Shown here piece after piece: positions 1 through 8,670 of a stretch of DNA of 63,106 nucleotides. Every line of letters begins with the position of its first letter. The stretch's first letter is position 1. The notes under the pieces were generated by a model. The model worked only from the letters and a program-made list of their open reading frames with translations. It did no database searches and was not told where the DNA came from. Position numbers and translations under genes: made by a program. Source of the DNA: Burkholderia sp. WSM2230 (lineage in GTDB: Bacteria; Pseudomonadota; Gammaproteobacteria; Burkholderiales; Burkholderiaceae); NCBI RefSeq assembly GCF_000472445.1, contig NZ_AXAJ01000008.1, positions 1-63,106 on the forward strand, read 5' to 3'.

Positions 1-528
1 GGCGTATCGGGCTGCACGCGCGAATGCGCGGAAGCGCAGGGCAAGGACGTCGGCGTGATCGCCACGGAGAAGGGCTGGAACCTCTACGTATGCGGCAACG
101 GCGGCATGAAGCCGCGCCACGCGGAGCTGATCGCGTCGGACCTCGACCGCGACACGCTGGTGCGCTACATCGACCGGTTCCTGATGTTCTATGTGCGCAC
201 CGCCGACCGTCTGCAACGCACGAGCGTGTGGCGCGAAAGTCTCGAAGGCGGGCTGCAGTATCTGATCGACGTGATCGTGCATGACAGGCTGGAAGTCGCT
301 GCGGAACTCGAAGCGGACATGCAGCGTGTGATCGATACCTACGAATGCGAGTGGAAGAAGGCCGTGACCGACCCCGAGACGCGCAAGCGCTTCCGTCACT
401 TCGTCAACAGCGACGAGGCCGACAGCACGGTGAGCTTCGTGAAGGAGCGCGGCCAGATCCGTCCGGCGACGCCGGAGGAACGTCAGTCGAAGCTGGCTGC
501 CATTCCTGTCGTTGTCGAAACCGCGTGA
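1..528 (+). CDS. nirB: Nitrite reductase (NADH) large subunit, C-terminal part
   Basis: C-terminal 175 residues of the cytoplasmic NAD(P)H-dependent nitrite reductase, which reduces nitrite to ammonium with siroheme and a 4Fe-4S cluster. The frame is open from base 1, so the gene starts outside the window. The first residues read GVSGCTRECAEAQGKDVG, the second cysteine pair (CxxxC) of the siroheme/4Fe-4S motif of the sulfite/nitrite reductase family. The rest matches the helical C-terminal tail of NirB. nirD follows after 33 bases, then a FAD reductase and nasA, so this is an assimilatory nitrate operon. The promoter and the FAD/NAD domains are not visible. Confidence 0.93.
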   Translation, partial: GVSGCTRECAEAQGKDVGVIATEKGWNLYVCGNGGMKPRHAELIASDLDRDTLVRYIDRFLMFYVRTADRLQRTSVWRESLEGGLQYLIDVIVHDRLEVAAELEADMQRVIDTYECEWKKAVTDPETRKRFRHFVNSDEADSTVSFVKERGQIRPATPEERQSKLAAIPVVVETA

Positions 529-561
529 CCATTCACCCCAACCTGACCTGAGGAATCCAGC

Positions 562-909
562 ATGAGCAACGATCAGACTTCGGCATCCTGGCTGCCCGTG
601 TGCGCGCTCGACGACATCATTCCGAATACGGGCGTTTGCGCGCTAGTCAACGGCGAACAGGTCGCGGTATTTCACGTCGCGGATGGGGACGGCGGCGTGT
701 TCGCCATCGAAAACTTCGATCCGGGCTCGCGCGCGGCGGTGCTTTCACGCGGCCTGATCGGCAGCCTGGGAGGGCGCATCGTGGTCGCTTCGCCGATCTA
801 CAAGCATCATTTCGATCTGCGCACCGGCGAGTGTCTCGAAGCACCCGAGAACTCGGTCAGCGCGTATCCAGTGCGCGTCGAGAGCGGCAAAGTGTGGGTC
901 GCCGCATGA
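562..909 (+). CDS. nirD: Nitrite reductase (NADH) small subunit NirD
   Basis: Small subunit of assimilatory nitrite reductase, 115 residues, the usual size for NirD. It has a Rieske-like fold but lacks Rieske cluster ligands: where CxH and CxxH would be, it reads IENFDPGSRAAVL and PIYKHHFDL, as is normal for NirD. The ATG is preceded by a GAGGAA ribosome-binding site about 9 bases upstream. It lies directly behind nirB, and its stop codon overlaps the start of the next reductase (ATGA), which indicates translational coupling in the nitrate assimilation operon. Confidence 0.93.
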   Translation: MSNDQTSASWLPVCALDDIIPNTGVCALVNGEQVAVFHVADGDGGVFAIENFDPGSRAAVLSRGLIGSLGGRIVVASPIYKHHFDLRTGECLEAPENSVSAYPVRVESGKVWVAA

Positions 910-2177
910 AACACGACACTGACGCGCAGTCATCGGCCGGCGCATCGTTCGCCGCGCCCGTGCGCCCGCGCCTCGTCGTGATCGGCAACGGCATGGCCGG
1001 CATGCGCACCGTCGAGGAACTGCTCAAGCTCGCGCCGGACCTCTACGACATCACCGTGTTCGGGGCCGAGCCGTACGGCAACTACAACCGCATTCTGCTT
1101 TCGCCGGTGCTCGCGGGCGAGAAGACAGTCGACGACATCATCCTCAATACGCGCGACTGGTATGACGAGAACGGCATTCGCCTGTATGCAGGCGATCCGG
1201 TGGTCGCAATCGACCGGCGGCGCCGTCTCGTGCGTTCGCAAAGCGGCTTGGAGGTGGGCTATGACCGGCTTCTCATCGCCACGGGATCCAAGCCCTTCCT
1301 GATCCCGGTGCCGGGACACGATCTGCCTGGCGTGATCGCGTTTCGCGACATTCAGGATGTCGAAACGATGCTCGAGGCGGCGCGCAATCATCGCCATGCG
1401 GTGGTGATCGGCGGTGGCCTGCTTGGTCTTGAGGCCGCGAACGGGCTCATGCGCCAGGGCATGTCGGTAACGGTCGTGCATGTGATGGACAGCCTGATGG
1501 AGCGCCAGCTCGACCGCAGCGCATCGGCGTTGCTGCAACAGGCGCTCGAACGCAAGGGTCTGCGTTTTCTGCTGAAGGCGAACACCGCGGCAGTCGTCGG
1601 GCCCGAACGTGTGACCGCCGTGCGTTTCGACGACGGCACCGAGATCCCCGCGGACCTCGTCGTAATGACGGCGGGCGTGCGCCCGAACATCGACCTCGCG
1701 AAACAGGCGGGGTTGCATTGCGAACGCGCGATCGTTGTCGACGACACTTTGCAGACCTACGATCCGCGCGTCTACGCAGTGGGCGAATGCGTGCAGCACC
1801 GCACAGCGACTTTTGGTCTCGTCGCGCCGATCTGGGACCAGGCGCGCGTGTGCGGCGCGCATCTCGCGGGCGCGGGGCATCGCCGCTATGTGCAGCGCGC
1901 GACGGCAACGAGGCTCAAGGTCACCGGCGTCGAACTGTATTCGGCCGGCGATTTCATCGGCGGCCCGCACAGCGAGGACCTCGTGTTGCGCGATCCGCGG
2001 CGCGGCGTCTACAAGCGTCTGGTGATCGAGGATAACCGCGTGATCGGCGCGGTGCTGTACGGCGACGTGAATGAAGGCGCGTGGTACTTCGAACTGATCC
2101 AGAACCGGACCGACATTTCATCGCTGCGCAGCCACCTGCTGTTCGGCAAAGCCCTGTGCGAGGCGCAGGCTGCCTGA
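906..2177 (+). CDS. FAD/NAD(P)H-dependent oxidoreductase of the nitrate assimilation operon
   Basis: Flavin reductase of 423 residues resembling the N-terminal half of NirB and the NasB-type electron-transfer subunits. It probably passes electrons from NAD(P)H to the nitrate reductase encoded next. An FAD-binding motif VIGNGMAGMRTVEEL lies near residues 24-38, an NAD(P)-binding motif VVIGGGLLGLEAA near 165-177, and a second FAD segment YAVGECVQHR near 290-300. The frame is open further upstream, but the ATG at 906, overlapping the nirD stop as ATGA, is the credible start. Only 13 bases separate its stop from nasA. Which partner it reduces is inferred from its position. Confidence 0.88.
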   Translation: MKHDTDAQSSAGASFAAPVRPRLVVIGNGMAGMRTVEELLKLAPDLYDITVFGAEPYGNYNRILLSPVLAGEKTVDDIILNTRDWYDENGIRLYAGDPVVAIDRRRRLVRSQSGLEVGYDRLLIATGSKPFLIPVPGHDLPGVIAFRDIQDVETMLEAARNHRHAVVIGGGLLGLEAANGLMRQGMSVTVVHVMDSLMERQLDRSASALLQQALERKGLRFLLKANTAAVVGPERVTAVRFDDGTEIPADLVVMTAGVRPNIDLAKQAGLHCERAIVVDDTLQTYDPRVYAVGECVQHRTATFGLVAPIWDQARVCGAHLAGAGHRRYVQRATATRLKVTGVELYSAGDFIGGPHSEDLVLRDPRRGVYKRLVIEDNRVIGAVLYGDVNEGAWYFELIQNRTDISSLRSHLLFGKALCEAQAA

Positions 2178-2190
2178 CCTGGAATACACC

Positions 2191-5046
2191 GTGAGTTTCC
2201 CCATCGCAATCTCGAGCACGTCTGGCAGCGGCGACGCTGTCAGGACCACCTGTCCCTACTGCGGCGTCGGTTGCGGCGTACGCGCGAGCGCACGCCCGGA
2301 CGGAGGGCATGACATTGCCGGCGACGAGTCGCACCCCGCGAACTTCGGCCGCCTTTGCGTGAAAGGCTCGGCGCTTGGCGAAACCATCGGACTCGACGGG
2401 CGGCTCCTTCATCCGAAGATGCGCGAGGCCGCGAGCGGCGCGTTGCGCAACGTGTCGTGGGACGAAGCACTCGATGCAGTGGCCGGTGGCTTTCGCCGGA
2501 TAGTCGACGAACATGGACCGGACGCGGTTGCGCTCTACGTGTCGGGCCAGTTGCTGACCGAGGACTACTACGTCGCGAACAAGCTCATGAAGGGCTATGT
2601 CGGCAGCGCGAACATCGATACGAATTCGCGTCTATGCATGTCGTCTTCGGTTGCGGGACACAAGCGTGCGTTCGGCGAAGACGTGGTGCCGGTGTGCTAC
2701 GAAGATCTCGAACTGGCCGACCTCGTGGTGCTGGTCGGCTCGAACACCGCGTGGTGTCATCCGATCCTGTTCCAGCGGATCGTCAAGATCAAGGAAGCGC
2801 GGCCGGACCTGAAGGTGGTCGTGATCGACCCGCGCTACACCGCGACCTGCGAGATGGCCGATTTGCATCTGCCGCTTAGCGCGGGCACCGACGTGCGGCT
2901 CTTCAACGGCCTGCTCAGCTTTCTGGCCGAGCACGGCGCGACAGATGCGCAATTCGTCGATGCACATACGAGCGGTCTTGCGCAGGCGCTGGCGGCCGCT
3001 TCAGTGGACGCGGCAAGCGGCTTCGACCTCGCGCAATGCGCAAAGGCGTGCAAGGTCGATCCGCACGATCTGCTCGAGTTCTACCGCCTGTTCGCCCGCA
3101 CCGAGCGTGTTGTCACGGTGTATTCGCAGGGCGTCAACCAGTCGAGCTCCGGTAGCGACAAGGTCAACAGCATCATCAACTGCCATTTGCTGACGGGGCG
3201 CATCGGCAAGCCGGGAATGGGGCCGTTCTCCTTCACCGGACAGCCTAATGCGATGGGCGGCCGCGAAGTCGGCGGCCTTGCGAACACGCTCGCCGCGCAT
3301 CTGGAACTCGACAACGCGCAGCATCGCGAACTCGTTCAGCAGTTCTGGGGCGCGCCGGTTATCGCGTCGCGCGCGGGGCTCAAGGCCGTTGAGCTCTTCG
3401 AAGCCATCGAGCAAGGCCGCGTCAAGGCGGTCTGGATCATGGGCACCAATCCGGTGGTGAGCCTGCCTGACAGCGATCAGGCGAAGCGCGCACTCGCGCG
3501 CTGCGAACTGGTGGTCAGCTCCGACATTGTCGAGAGCACGGACACCAATGCGCTCGCGCATATCCTGTTGCCGGCGCTCGGCTGGGGCGAGAAGGACGGT
3601 ACCGTCACGAATTCCGAGCGCCGTATTTCGCGCCAGCGCGCATTTCTGCCCGCGCCCGGCGAGGCGCGCGCGGACTGGCAGATCATCTGTGACGTGGCGC
3701 GGCGCATGGGTTATGCGGGCTTCGAGTTCGCAAGCCAGCAGGAAATCTTCGACGAGCATGCGCGGCTCAGCGCATGGCGCAACGGCGGCAGCGAGGCCGC
3801 AGGGCAATCGGTCGACGAAAACGGCGACAGAAACGGCGACGAAAACCGCAACGAACACGGCAACGGCAACGAAAACGGCAACGCCGTGCGTCGCGCGTTC
3901 AACCTTGCAGGACTGGTGGGCCTCGGCCGCGACGGCTACGCGTCATTGCAGCCGGTGCAGTGGCCCGTGCGCGCGAGCGGCGACGCAACCGCGCCTGGCA
4001 CCCCGCGTCTTTACGACGACCGCCGCTTCAGCCACGCGGACGGCCGCGCGCGCTTCATCGCCACGCCGCCGCGCGCGCCGGCCAATGCGCCGGACGACGA
4101 CTATCCGCTCACGTTGAACACCGGCCGCGTGCGCGACCAGTGGCACACCATGACCCGCACCGGCAAGTCGGAGAAGCTCGCCGGCCATGTGACAGAGGCA
4201 TTCGTCGACATGCATCCGCAGGACGCGCTGTTGTGCGGCGTGCGCGAAGGCGACCTCGCGCGCGTGTCGAGCCGATGGGGCGCGATGGTCGCGCGCGTTC
4301 AGTACGGCGGCGGCATGCCGCGCGGCAGTGTGTTCGTGCCGATCCACTGGAACGACCAGGTTGCCTCCGACGCGCGCGTGGGAGCCGTGGTGAATCCGTC
4401 GGTGGATCCTGTTTCCGGTGAGCCCGAGTTCAAGCACACGCCGGTGCGGGTCGACAAGTTTCATGTGGCGTGGCATGGCTTTTCGCTGAGCCGGCGCGCG
4501 CCGCGGCTCGACGGCGTGACGTACTGGACGCGCGTGCAGGGCACGCAGTTCGTGCGCTATGAGCTCGCCGGACGCAACCCGTTCGGGGAGCAGGGCGATC
4601 GCGGCGCGTGGGCGCGCGCGTTCTTCGGCGTCGACGATGCGCATGCCGACTGGCTCGAATACGAGGACCGCTCGGCGGGCATTTATCGCGCGGTGCATGT
4701 CGTCGACGACCGTATCGAGAACTGCGTGTTTCTCTCGGCGCGTCCTGAACTGCCGGCGCGCGAATGGCTCGCGAGCCTGTTTGCGAAGGCGAAGCTCGAC
4801 GAGGCCGACCGCATCGGCGTGCTCTCCGGGCAGCCGCTCGGCAAGGGCGCCGATACGGGGCCGACGGTCTGCTCGTGCTTCGGCGTGGGGCGCAACACGA
4901 TATGCACGGCGATTCGCGAACATGGTCTGAAGAGCGCCGCTGAAATCACCGCATGTGTGAAGGCCGGCGGCAATTGCGGCTCGTGCGTGCCCGAGTTGAA
5001 GAAGCTGCTGGTCGACACGGAACTGGCGCGGCTGAATGCTGCTTGA
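2191..5046 (+). CDS. nasA: Assimilatory nitrate reductase catalytic subunit
   Basis: Molybdopterin enzyme of 951 residues that reduces nitrate to nitrite in the cytoplasm, start codon GTG. Cysteines 21, 24, 28 and 56 (CPYCGVGC...LCVKG) form the N-terminal 4Fe-4S site. The molybdopterin oxidoreductase domain follows (for example GSNTAWCHPI, GTNPVVSLPDSDQ), then a molydopterin dinucleotide-binding domain (TGRVRDQWHTMTRTGKSE, near residues 645-665). At the C-terminus is a BFD-like 2Fe-2S domain with cysteines near 894, 896, 929 and 932 (CSCFGVG...GGNCGSC). This layout is that of NADH-linked NasA. A low-complexity hydrophilic insert lies near residues 540-566. It ends the nirBD operon; no nitrate transporter is in the window. 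Confidence 0.94.
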   Translation: MSFPIAISSTSGSGDAVRTTCPYCGVGCGVRASARPDGGHDIAGDESHPANFGRLCVKGSALGETIGLDGRLLHPKMREAASGALRNVSWDEALDAVAGGFRRIVDEHGPDAVALYVSGQLLTEDYYVANKLMKGYVGSANIDTNSRLCMSSSVAGHKRAFGEDVVPVCYEDLELADLVVLVGSNTAWCHPILFQRIVKIKEARPDLKVVVIDPRYTATCEMADLHLPLSAGTDVRLFNGLLSFLAEHGATDAQFVDAHTSGLAQALAAASVDAASGFDLAQCAKACKVDPHDLLEFYRLFARTERVVTVYSQGVNQSSSGSDKVNSIINCHLLTGRIGKPGMGPFSFTGQPNAMGGREVGGLANTLAAHLELDNAQHRELVQQFWGAPVIASRAGLKAVELFEAIEQGRVKAVWIMGTNPVVSLPDSDQAKRALARCELVVSSDIVESTDTNALAHILLPALGWGEKDGTVTNSERRISRQRAFLPAPGEARADWQIICDVARRMGYAGFEFASQQEIFDEHARLSAWRNGGSEAAGQSVDENGDRNGDENRNEHGNGNENGNAVRRAFNLAGLVGLGRDGYASLQPVQWPVRASGDATAPGTPRLYDDRRFSHADGRARFIATPPRAPANAPDDDYPLTLNTGRVRDQWHTMTRTGKSEKLAGHVTEAFVDMHPQDALLCGVREGDLARVSSRWGAMVARVQYGGGMPRGSVFVPIHWNDQVASDARVGAVVNPSVDPVSGEPEFKHTPVRVDKFHVAWHGFSLSRRAPRLDGVTYWTRVQGTQFVRYELAGRNPFGEQGDRGAWARAFFGVDDAHADWLEYEDRSAGIYRAVHVVDDRIENCVFLSARPELPAREWLASLFAKAKLDEADRIGVLSGQPLGKGADTGPTVCSCFGVGRNTICTAIREHGLKSAAEITACVKAGGNCGSCVPELKKLLVDTELARLNAA
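3814..3883 (+). repeat. Low-complexity GAAAAC/AACGGC repeat inside nasA
   Basis: About 70 bases of imperfect repeats of GAAAACGGC and AACGGC keep the nasA frame open and encode an Asp/Glu/Asn/Gly-rich stretch (DENGDRNGDENRNEHGNGN). It sits in the linker before the C-terminal molybdopterin-binding domain. Such a repeat can change length by slippage without breaking the frame. Confidence 0.75.
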
Positions 5047-5859
5047 GTGTGACATGAGTGGCGTTTCAGGCGCCGCCTTCCTATGACCATCCCGACTGCA
5101 GGCCGCGCATGCGATGCTGATCGAGGAGCTCTGCTGCGATGATGAAAAAACTGCAAACGCTGCTGCGCGTGATCGAACCCAGCCGCGGATTCAACGAAGA
5201 GCACGAAACCGGTGTCGCCATGTCACCGACTCTGACTGACGGCGGCATACAACAGCGTCACGCGGCCAATCCACGCCCGGCGCGCTTGCGTGGGCCATGG
5301 CGTCCCGCACGTGCGCGGCGGCGGCGCGGTGTGGTGCCGAGATAGCGCGAAGCGCTCGAGATGCAAGGCGCTGCGTGCGGCTATTCGTGCGAGCGGTAAA
5401 TGTGAGTATTTGCGTTATTCGCTCCATTTCAATGCTCGGATTTCAATGAATAATCATCAAGACGCGCATAAATAATCGCAGTGAGTTACCGGATTTTAAT
5501 GCGAGAGATTTAAAGCCTGATTTAGTTCACGAATAAACCGCTATTCCACATGTGAACAGAGCGTGCCGTTGCACCGCCATGCTTTCATCATGATTTGCGA
5601 ACCGGTTGCACGCGTCCAGCGTGCCTCATGCCGATTATTCCATACGATATGCTTAAATCGTTTCTATCGGCTGCGGTCGATCAATGCATTTATTCATTCG
5701 CCGCCGGCGGGCACTTTGCGATTACAATCAGGCTCCGAGGTGGCGCTGCCCCTAATTAAATATGACGCGGAAAAATTGGCCAGTCTTTACCTCTTTCAGG
5801 AAATGACCGGTAATCTGTTCTTCCGTCTGCATTAATAGAACATTTTGAGAGACAAAACT
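5047..5859. other. Intergenic region after nasA, AT-richer in its second half
   Basis: About 810 bases without a recognised gene. The first 300 bases have ordinary GC content. From about 5390 to 5860 the DNA is clearly AT-richer than its surroundings (for example the run around 5450-5540), which fits a promoter region or foreign DNA. An open frame of 90 codons ends at 5835 (5563-5835, GTG start), but its protein resembles nothing known to me and it is not called as a gene. Confidence 0.5.
5139..5345 (+). CDS. Possible small protein, unrecognised
   Basis: An open frame of 68 codons begins with two ATGs (MMKKLQTLLRVIEPSRGFN). A GAGGAG sequence lies about 11 bases before the first ATG. The first 30 residues look protein-like, whereas the second half is an arginine/proline-rich run typical of GC-rich non-coding frames. 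It could be a short real gene, or a truncated one whose end has been lost. There is no domain or neighbour evidence. Confidence 0.2.
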   Translation: MMKKLQTLLRVIEPSRGFNEEHETGVAMSPTLTDGGIQQRHAANPRPARLRGPWRPARARRRRGVVPR

Positions 5860-6057
5860 ATGCTAAGCCCGAAGGAGTTCGCCACCCTCATGCTGGTCAA
5901 GGCGGCTCCCGATCAGATCGATATGTGTCGTGAGGAGCTCGACACACTGCTCGAACGTCAGCTCGTCGCACTCGAAGAACTCGCTTCCGGACACCAGCGC
6001 CTGCATGTCACCGGCGCAGGGCAATCAATGCTCAACGCGGTGGCGCGCAAACGCTAG
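5860..6057 (+). CDS. Small hypothetical protein, 65 residues
   Basis: Short, probably cytosolic protein that starts MLSPKEFATLMLVKAAPDQ and is rich in Leu and Glu, with a predicted helical middle part (REELDTLLERQLVALEEL). I recall similar short proteins from Burkholderia genomes but know no function. A TTG lies five codons upstream in frame, but the ATG at 5860 follows a GAGAG ribosome-binding site at normal spacing. It is followed 59 bases later by a second small gene in the same direction. Confidence 0.55.
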   Translation: MLSPKEFATLMLVKAAPDQIDMCREELDTLLERQLVALEELASGHQRLHVTGAGQSMLNAVARKR

Positions 6058-6116
6058 GCAGCGAAGTTCATGCGAAGTGTCATTGTGACATCGAAACATT
6101 GGCGAGAAGGATGGTC

Positions 6117-6290
6117 ATGGACGAACAACTGGTTAGCATCGTGATGGGGTTGGCGGTCCTCGTGATCGGCATTATCTTCGCGGTCGGCCACTATCGGCGC
6201 GAACATCGCCGCACGCAACTGCTGCGGCAACTCGATCACATGCCCGTCTGGCATTGGCAGCGGCATCACCATCATCACCATCGCAATTGA
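6117..6290 (+). CDS. Single-span membrane microprotein with a natural hexahistidine tail
   Basis: Predicted protein of 57 residues. Residues 4-25 (QLVSIVMGLAVLVIGIIFAVGH) form one membrane helix, followed by a basic cytosolic stretch (YRREHRRTQLLRQL) and a C-terminus with six consecutive histidines, then Arg-Asn. The ATG at 6117 is chosen because AGAAGGA lies about 5 bases upstream; two in-frame starts a few codons earlier are possible. The histidine tail could bind metal ions, but this is inference. It lies between the other small protein and the mdcR-like regulator, 111 bases upstream of the latter. No family is recognised. Confidence 0.55.
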   Translation: MDEQLVSIVMGLAVLVIGIIFAVGHYRREHRRTQLLRQLDHMPVWHWQRHHHHHHRN

Positions 6291-6401
6291 GGCGAGCCTG
6301 ACGCGCAGGAGTGCCGCGTCCCGCGCGTGAGGGATTAACGCTATTTGCGGCAGGCGTGCACGAGCTGATAATGCACGGTTCCGACCGTTCCCTGGCTCGA
6401 C

Positions 6402-7316
6402 ATGCGCGACCGAATCGACGACGAAATCACCTTTCGCAAACTGGAAGTGCTGCTCGCATTCATGCAGACCGGCAGCCTCGCCAAGGCGGCCGAGGTGCTG
6501 AACGTGAGCACGGTCAGCGTGCACCGCGCGCTGCATTCGCTCGAGCAGGGCGTGCGCTGCGCGCTGTTTCGCCACGAAGGCCGCAATCTCAGATCGACCG
6601 ACGCCGCGCAAATGCTCGCCGACGTCGCCGAAGAAGTCCTCACGCTGATGTCCGATGGCATTCGCGCAACGCGTGAAGCGGCGGGCTATTCGTCGGATCG
6701 GCTGAAAATCGGCTCGCTCTATTCGCTCACTATCAGGACCGTGCCCGGCATCGTCGTCGACATCAAGGTGCGGCGGCCCACGCTTCAGGTCGAACTCGTG
6801 CTTGGTCCGAACGCGGAGTTAGTCGAGAAGCTCAAGCAGGGTGCAATCGACGCGGCGCTCATGGCCTTGCCGGACCCTGAGCCGGAGATTGCCTCCATTC
6901 CACTTTTCGAAGACGACATTTTCTTCGCAGCGCCCGCGAATTCGCCATACGCGAACCTGGAAGCAGTCGACCTGCGCGACTGCCGCGACGAAACCTTCGT
7001 CTCGCTCGGCGAGGGCTTCGCGACCTATCACGGCTTCCAGGAGGCGTTTCGCGTCGCGGACTTCACGCCCAACGTGACCATGCAAGTCGGCGACATCTAC
7101 TCGCTGATGAACCTCGTGAGCGGAGGCGTCGGCTATACGCTGCTGCCGGGCCGCGTGCGGGGCGTGTTCGGCGAGAAGGTGCAGTTCATCCCGCTCAAAG
7201 CGCAATATCTGATGCGCCAGACCATCGGCGTGAGTTTCCTGCGGGCGCGCGAGCGCGACCCGAATCTGCTCGCGCTGATGGCCGTGTGCCGTCTTCGGAC
7301 GAGAAACGGAGGGTGA
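6402..7316 (+). CDS. mdcR: LysR-family regulator, MdcR-like (malonate utilisation)
   Basis: LysR-type regulator of 304 residues. The N-terminal winged helix-turn-helix (ITFRKLEVLLAFMQTGSLAKAAEVLNVSTVSVHRALHSLE, split here only for reading) spans residues 9-48, followed by a LysR substrate-binding domain from about residue 95. The TFRKLEVLLAFM...STVSVHRALHSLE sequence is characteristic of MdcR, which controls malonate decarboxylase genes in other bacteria. It converges on the malonate importer genes madLM, which supports the assignment. The malonate decarboxylase genes themselves are not in the window. No strong ribosome-binding site precedes the ATG, so the start is less certain than the family. 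Confidence 0.85.
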   Translation: MRDRIDDEITFRKLEVLLAFMQTGSLAKAAEVLNVSTVSVHRALHSLEQGVRCALFRHEGRNLRSTDAAQMLADVAEEVLTLMSDGIRATREAAGYSSDRLKIGSLYSLTIRTVPGIVVDIKVRRPTLQVELVLGPNAELVEKLKQGAIDAALMALPDPEPEIASIPLFEDDIFFAAPANSPYANLEAVDLRDCRDETFVSLGEGFATYHGFQEAFRVADFTPNVTMQVGDIYSLMNLVSGGVGYTLLPGRVRGVFGEKVQFIPLKAQYLMRQTIGVSFLRARERDPNLLALMAVCRLRTRNGG

Positions 7317-7328
7317 GCGTTCGCTGAG

Positions 7329-7444
7329 CAGTTTGTGCCGCGGACAATTCACGCCGCAAGCAGTCCGCGCAAGGGCAAGCTACGCCCCCAACCAGCTTGT
7401 ACCGCGAGCGATTTAAGCCGCGAGCAGTTCGCGCGAGGAGCAAT
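7329..7444. repeat. Imperfect direct repeat between mdcR and madM
   Basis: Two copies of about 52 bases (7329-7380 and 7393-7444) agree at roughly three quarters of positions, with shared blocks such as TTGT.CCGCG and GCCGC.AGCAGT. They lie in the short space between two convergent genes. They are probably an old local duplication; no function is suggested. Confidence 0.5.
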
Positions 7445-7480
7445 CCAGGGCGCGAGCCGTCCGCAGCCAATCAGCTTCGC

Positions 7481-8248
7481 TCAACCGCCCACCAGCGCCC
7501 GCGTCGTGAAGAACAACAGCGAAGGTCCGAGCAGGCAACCCACACCCGTGTGAAACGTGGCGATCAGCGCACCGTACGGAACGAGCCGCCGGTCGGTGGC
7601 CGCGAGTCCCGCGCTCACGCCGCTCACGGTGCCCGCGAGGCCGCCGAAAATCATCGCCGAGCGCGGCGTTTTCAGACCCATGAATCCGGCCGCGAGCGGC
7701 GTGCCGATCATCACGATGATCGCCTTGATGAGACCCGTCGCAATGCTGAGCGCGATCACGTCCGAGCTCGCGCCGATCGCCGCGCCCGTCACCGGTCCGA
7801 CAATGTATGTGACCGCGCCCGCGCCGATGGTCGTCATGCTGACCGCATCGGTATAGCCGAACGCATGCGCGACGCTCGCACCGACAATGAACGGCAGCAC
7901 CGTGCCGAGCAGCAGCGACACCACGCCGATGAGCCCCGCCTTGCGCGCCTCGGTGGCCTGCACTTCGAAAGCGGTCGCGACAATCGCGAAGTCACGCAGC
8001 ATCGCGCCGCCCATCAGGCCGACGCCGGCGAACAGCGGCAGATCGGCCAGACCTTTCTCACCGGCGGTGAAGGCGCCGCCCAGATAGGCGAGCACGAGGC
8101 CGATCAGGATAGCGATCGCCGAGCCGTGCACGCGGCCGAAAGTGAGCTTGCGCGAGATCAGCGAGGACACCCACATGATGAGCCCGACTAGGGCGAACGC
8201 CGTGACGAGGCCGTTGTGTATCAGTACTTTGTCTAGCATCTGGATCAT
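7481..8248 (-). CDS. madM: Malonate transporter subunit MadM
   Basis: Polytopic inner-membrane protein of 255 residues, the larger subunit of the two-component MadLM malonate importer. It shows about eight hydrophobic segments (for example GLVTAFALVGLIMWVSSLI, GLIGVVSLLLGTVLPFIVGA) and glycine-rich loops such as IGAGAVTYIVGPVTGAAIGAS. The frame stays open upstream, but the ATG at 8248 (MIQMLDKVLIHNGLVTAF) follows a GGAG ribosome-binding site and matches the family start. It lies 14 bases downstream of madL and is co-transcribed with it. The malonate taken up would go to decarboxylation to acetyl-CoA. Confidence 0.92.
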   Translation of the reverse strand: MIQMLDKVLIHNGLVTAFALVGLIMWVSSLISRKLTFGRVHGSAIAILIGLVLAYLGGAFTAGEKGLADLPLFAGVGLMGGAMLRDFAIVATAFEVQATEARKAGLIGVVSLLLGTVLPFIVGASVAHAFGYTDAVSMTTIGAGAVTYIVGPVTGAAIGASSDVIALSIATGLIKAIIVMIGTPLAAGFMGLKTPRSAMIFGGLAGTVSGVSAGLAATDRRLVPYGALIATFHTGVGCLLGPSLLFFTTRALVGG

Positions 8249-8262
8249 GGCGGGCTCCTCGT

Positions 8263-8658
8263 TCAGACTTCTTCGGGTTGCGGACTGTTGACCAACGAGG
8301 TGCCGTCGCTGCCGGTGCGCGAGAGCACCGCGATGCAGCCGGCACACAGGGCTACCGCGCCCAGAGCCGAAAGCAGCGCGACCGGTCCGCCCTTGAGCGC
8401 GGCGACGACGTTCTGATTGGCCGCCATCGCCACCACGACAGGGATATACATGGCACCCCAGAAGCCGACACCTGCTTCGGTTTCTTTCGGCAGCAGTCCT
8501 TTGCCATGCAGATAGAGCCGCAGGAAGATGAGCAGTAGCATCGCGATGCCGACCCCGCCGACGTTGGTCTTGACGCCGATCGCGGCTCCGAGCAGATCGC
8601 CCAGAAAGAGTCCTGCAAGGTGGCAGAAAGCGAGCAGCGCTGTGCCGTAGATGATCAT
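8263..8658 (-). CDS. madL: Malonate transporter subunit MadL
   Basis: Small membrane subunit (131 residues) of the MadLM malonate importer. It has four hydrophobic segments, beginning MIIYGTALLAFCHLAGLFLGD and including the conserved GVKTNVGGVGIAMLLLI and GVGFWGAMYIPVVVAMAANQN. The length is normal for MadL. The ATG follows an AGGAGACA ribosome-binding site. It is the first gene of the madLM pair. A perfect palindrome lies 13 bases in front of the start codon. Confidence 0.92.
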   Translation of the reverse strand: MIIYGTALLAFCHLAGLFLGDLLGAAIGVKTNVGGVGIAMLLLIFLRLYLHGKGLLPKETEAGVGFWGAMYIPVVVAMAANQNVVAALKGGPVALLSALGAVALCAGCIAVLSRTGSDGTSLVNSPQPEEV

Positions 8659-8670
8659 CTTGTGTCTCCT

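Noticed and set aside
600..905. N-terminal extension of the FAD reductase across nirD
   Set aside because: The frame is open, but it overlaps all of nirD and is arginine-rich; the ATGA overlap at 906 gives the family start.
930..1970. Open frame of 346 codons on the minus strand
   Set aside because: Antisense to the FAD reductase of the nitrate operon; rich in His/Arg/Ala, with no recognisable domain.
6255..6290. Hexahistidine tail as vector or tag contamination
   Set aside because: Flanking DNA on both sides is continuous Burkholderiales-like genome, with no tag linker or vector sequence, and the tail ends a plausible membrane protein with its own ribosome-binding site.
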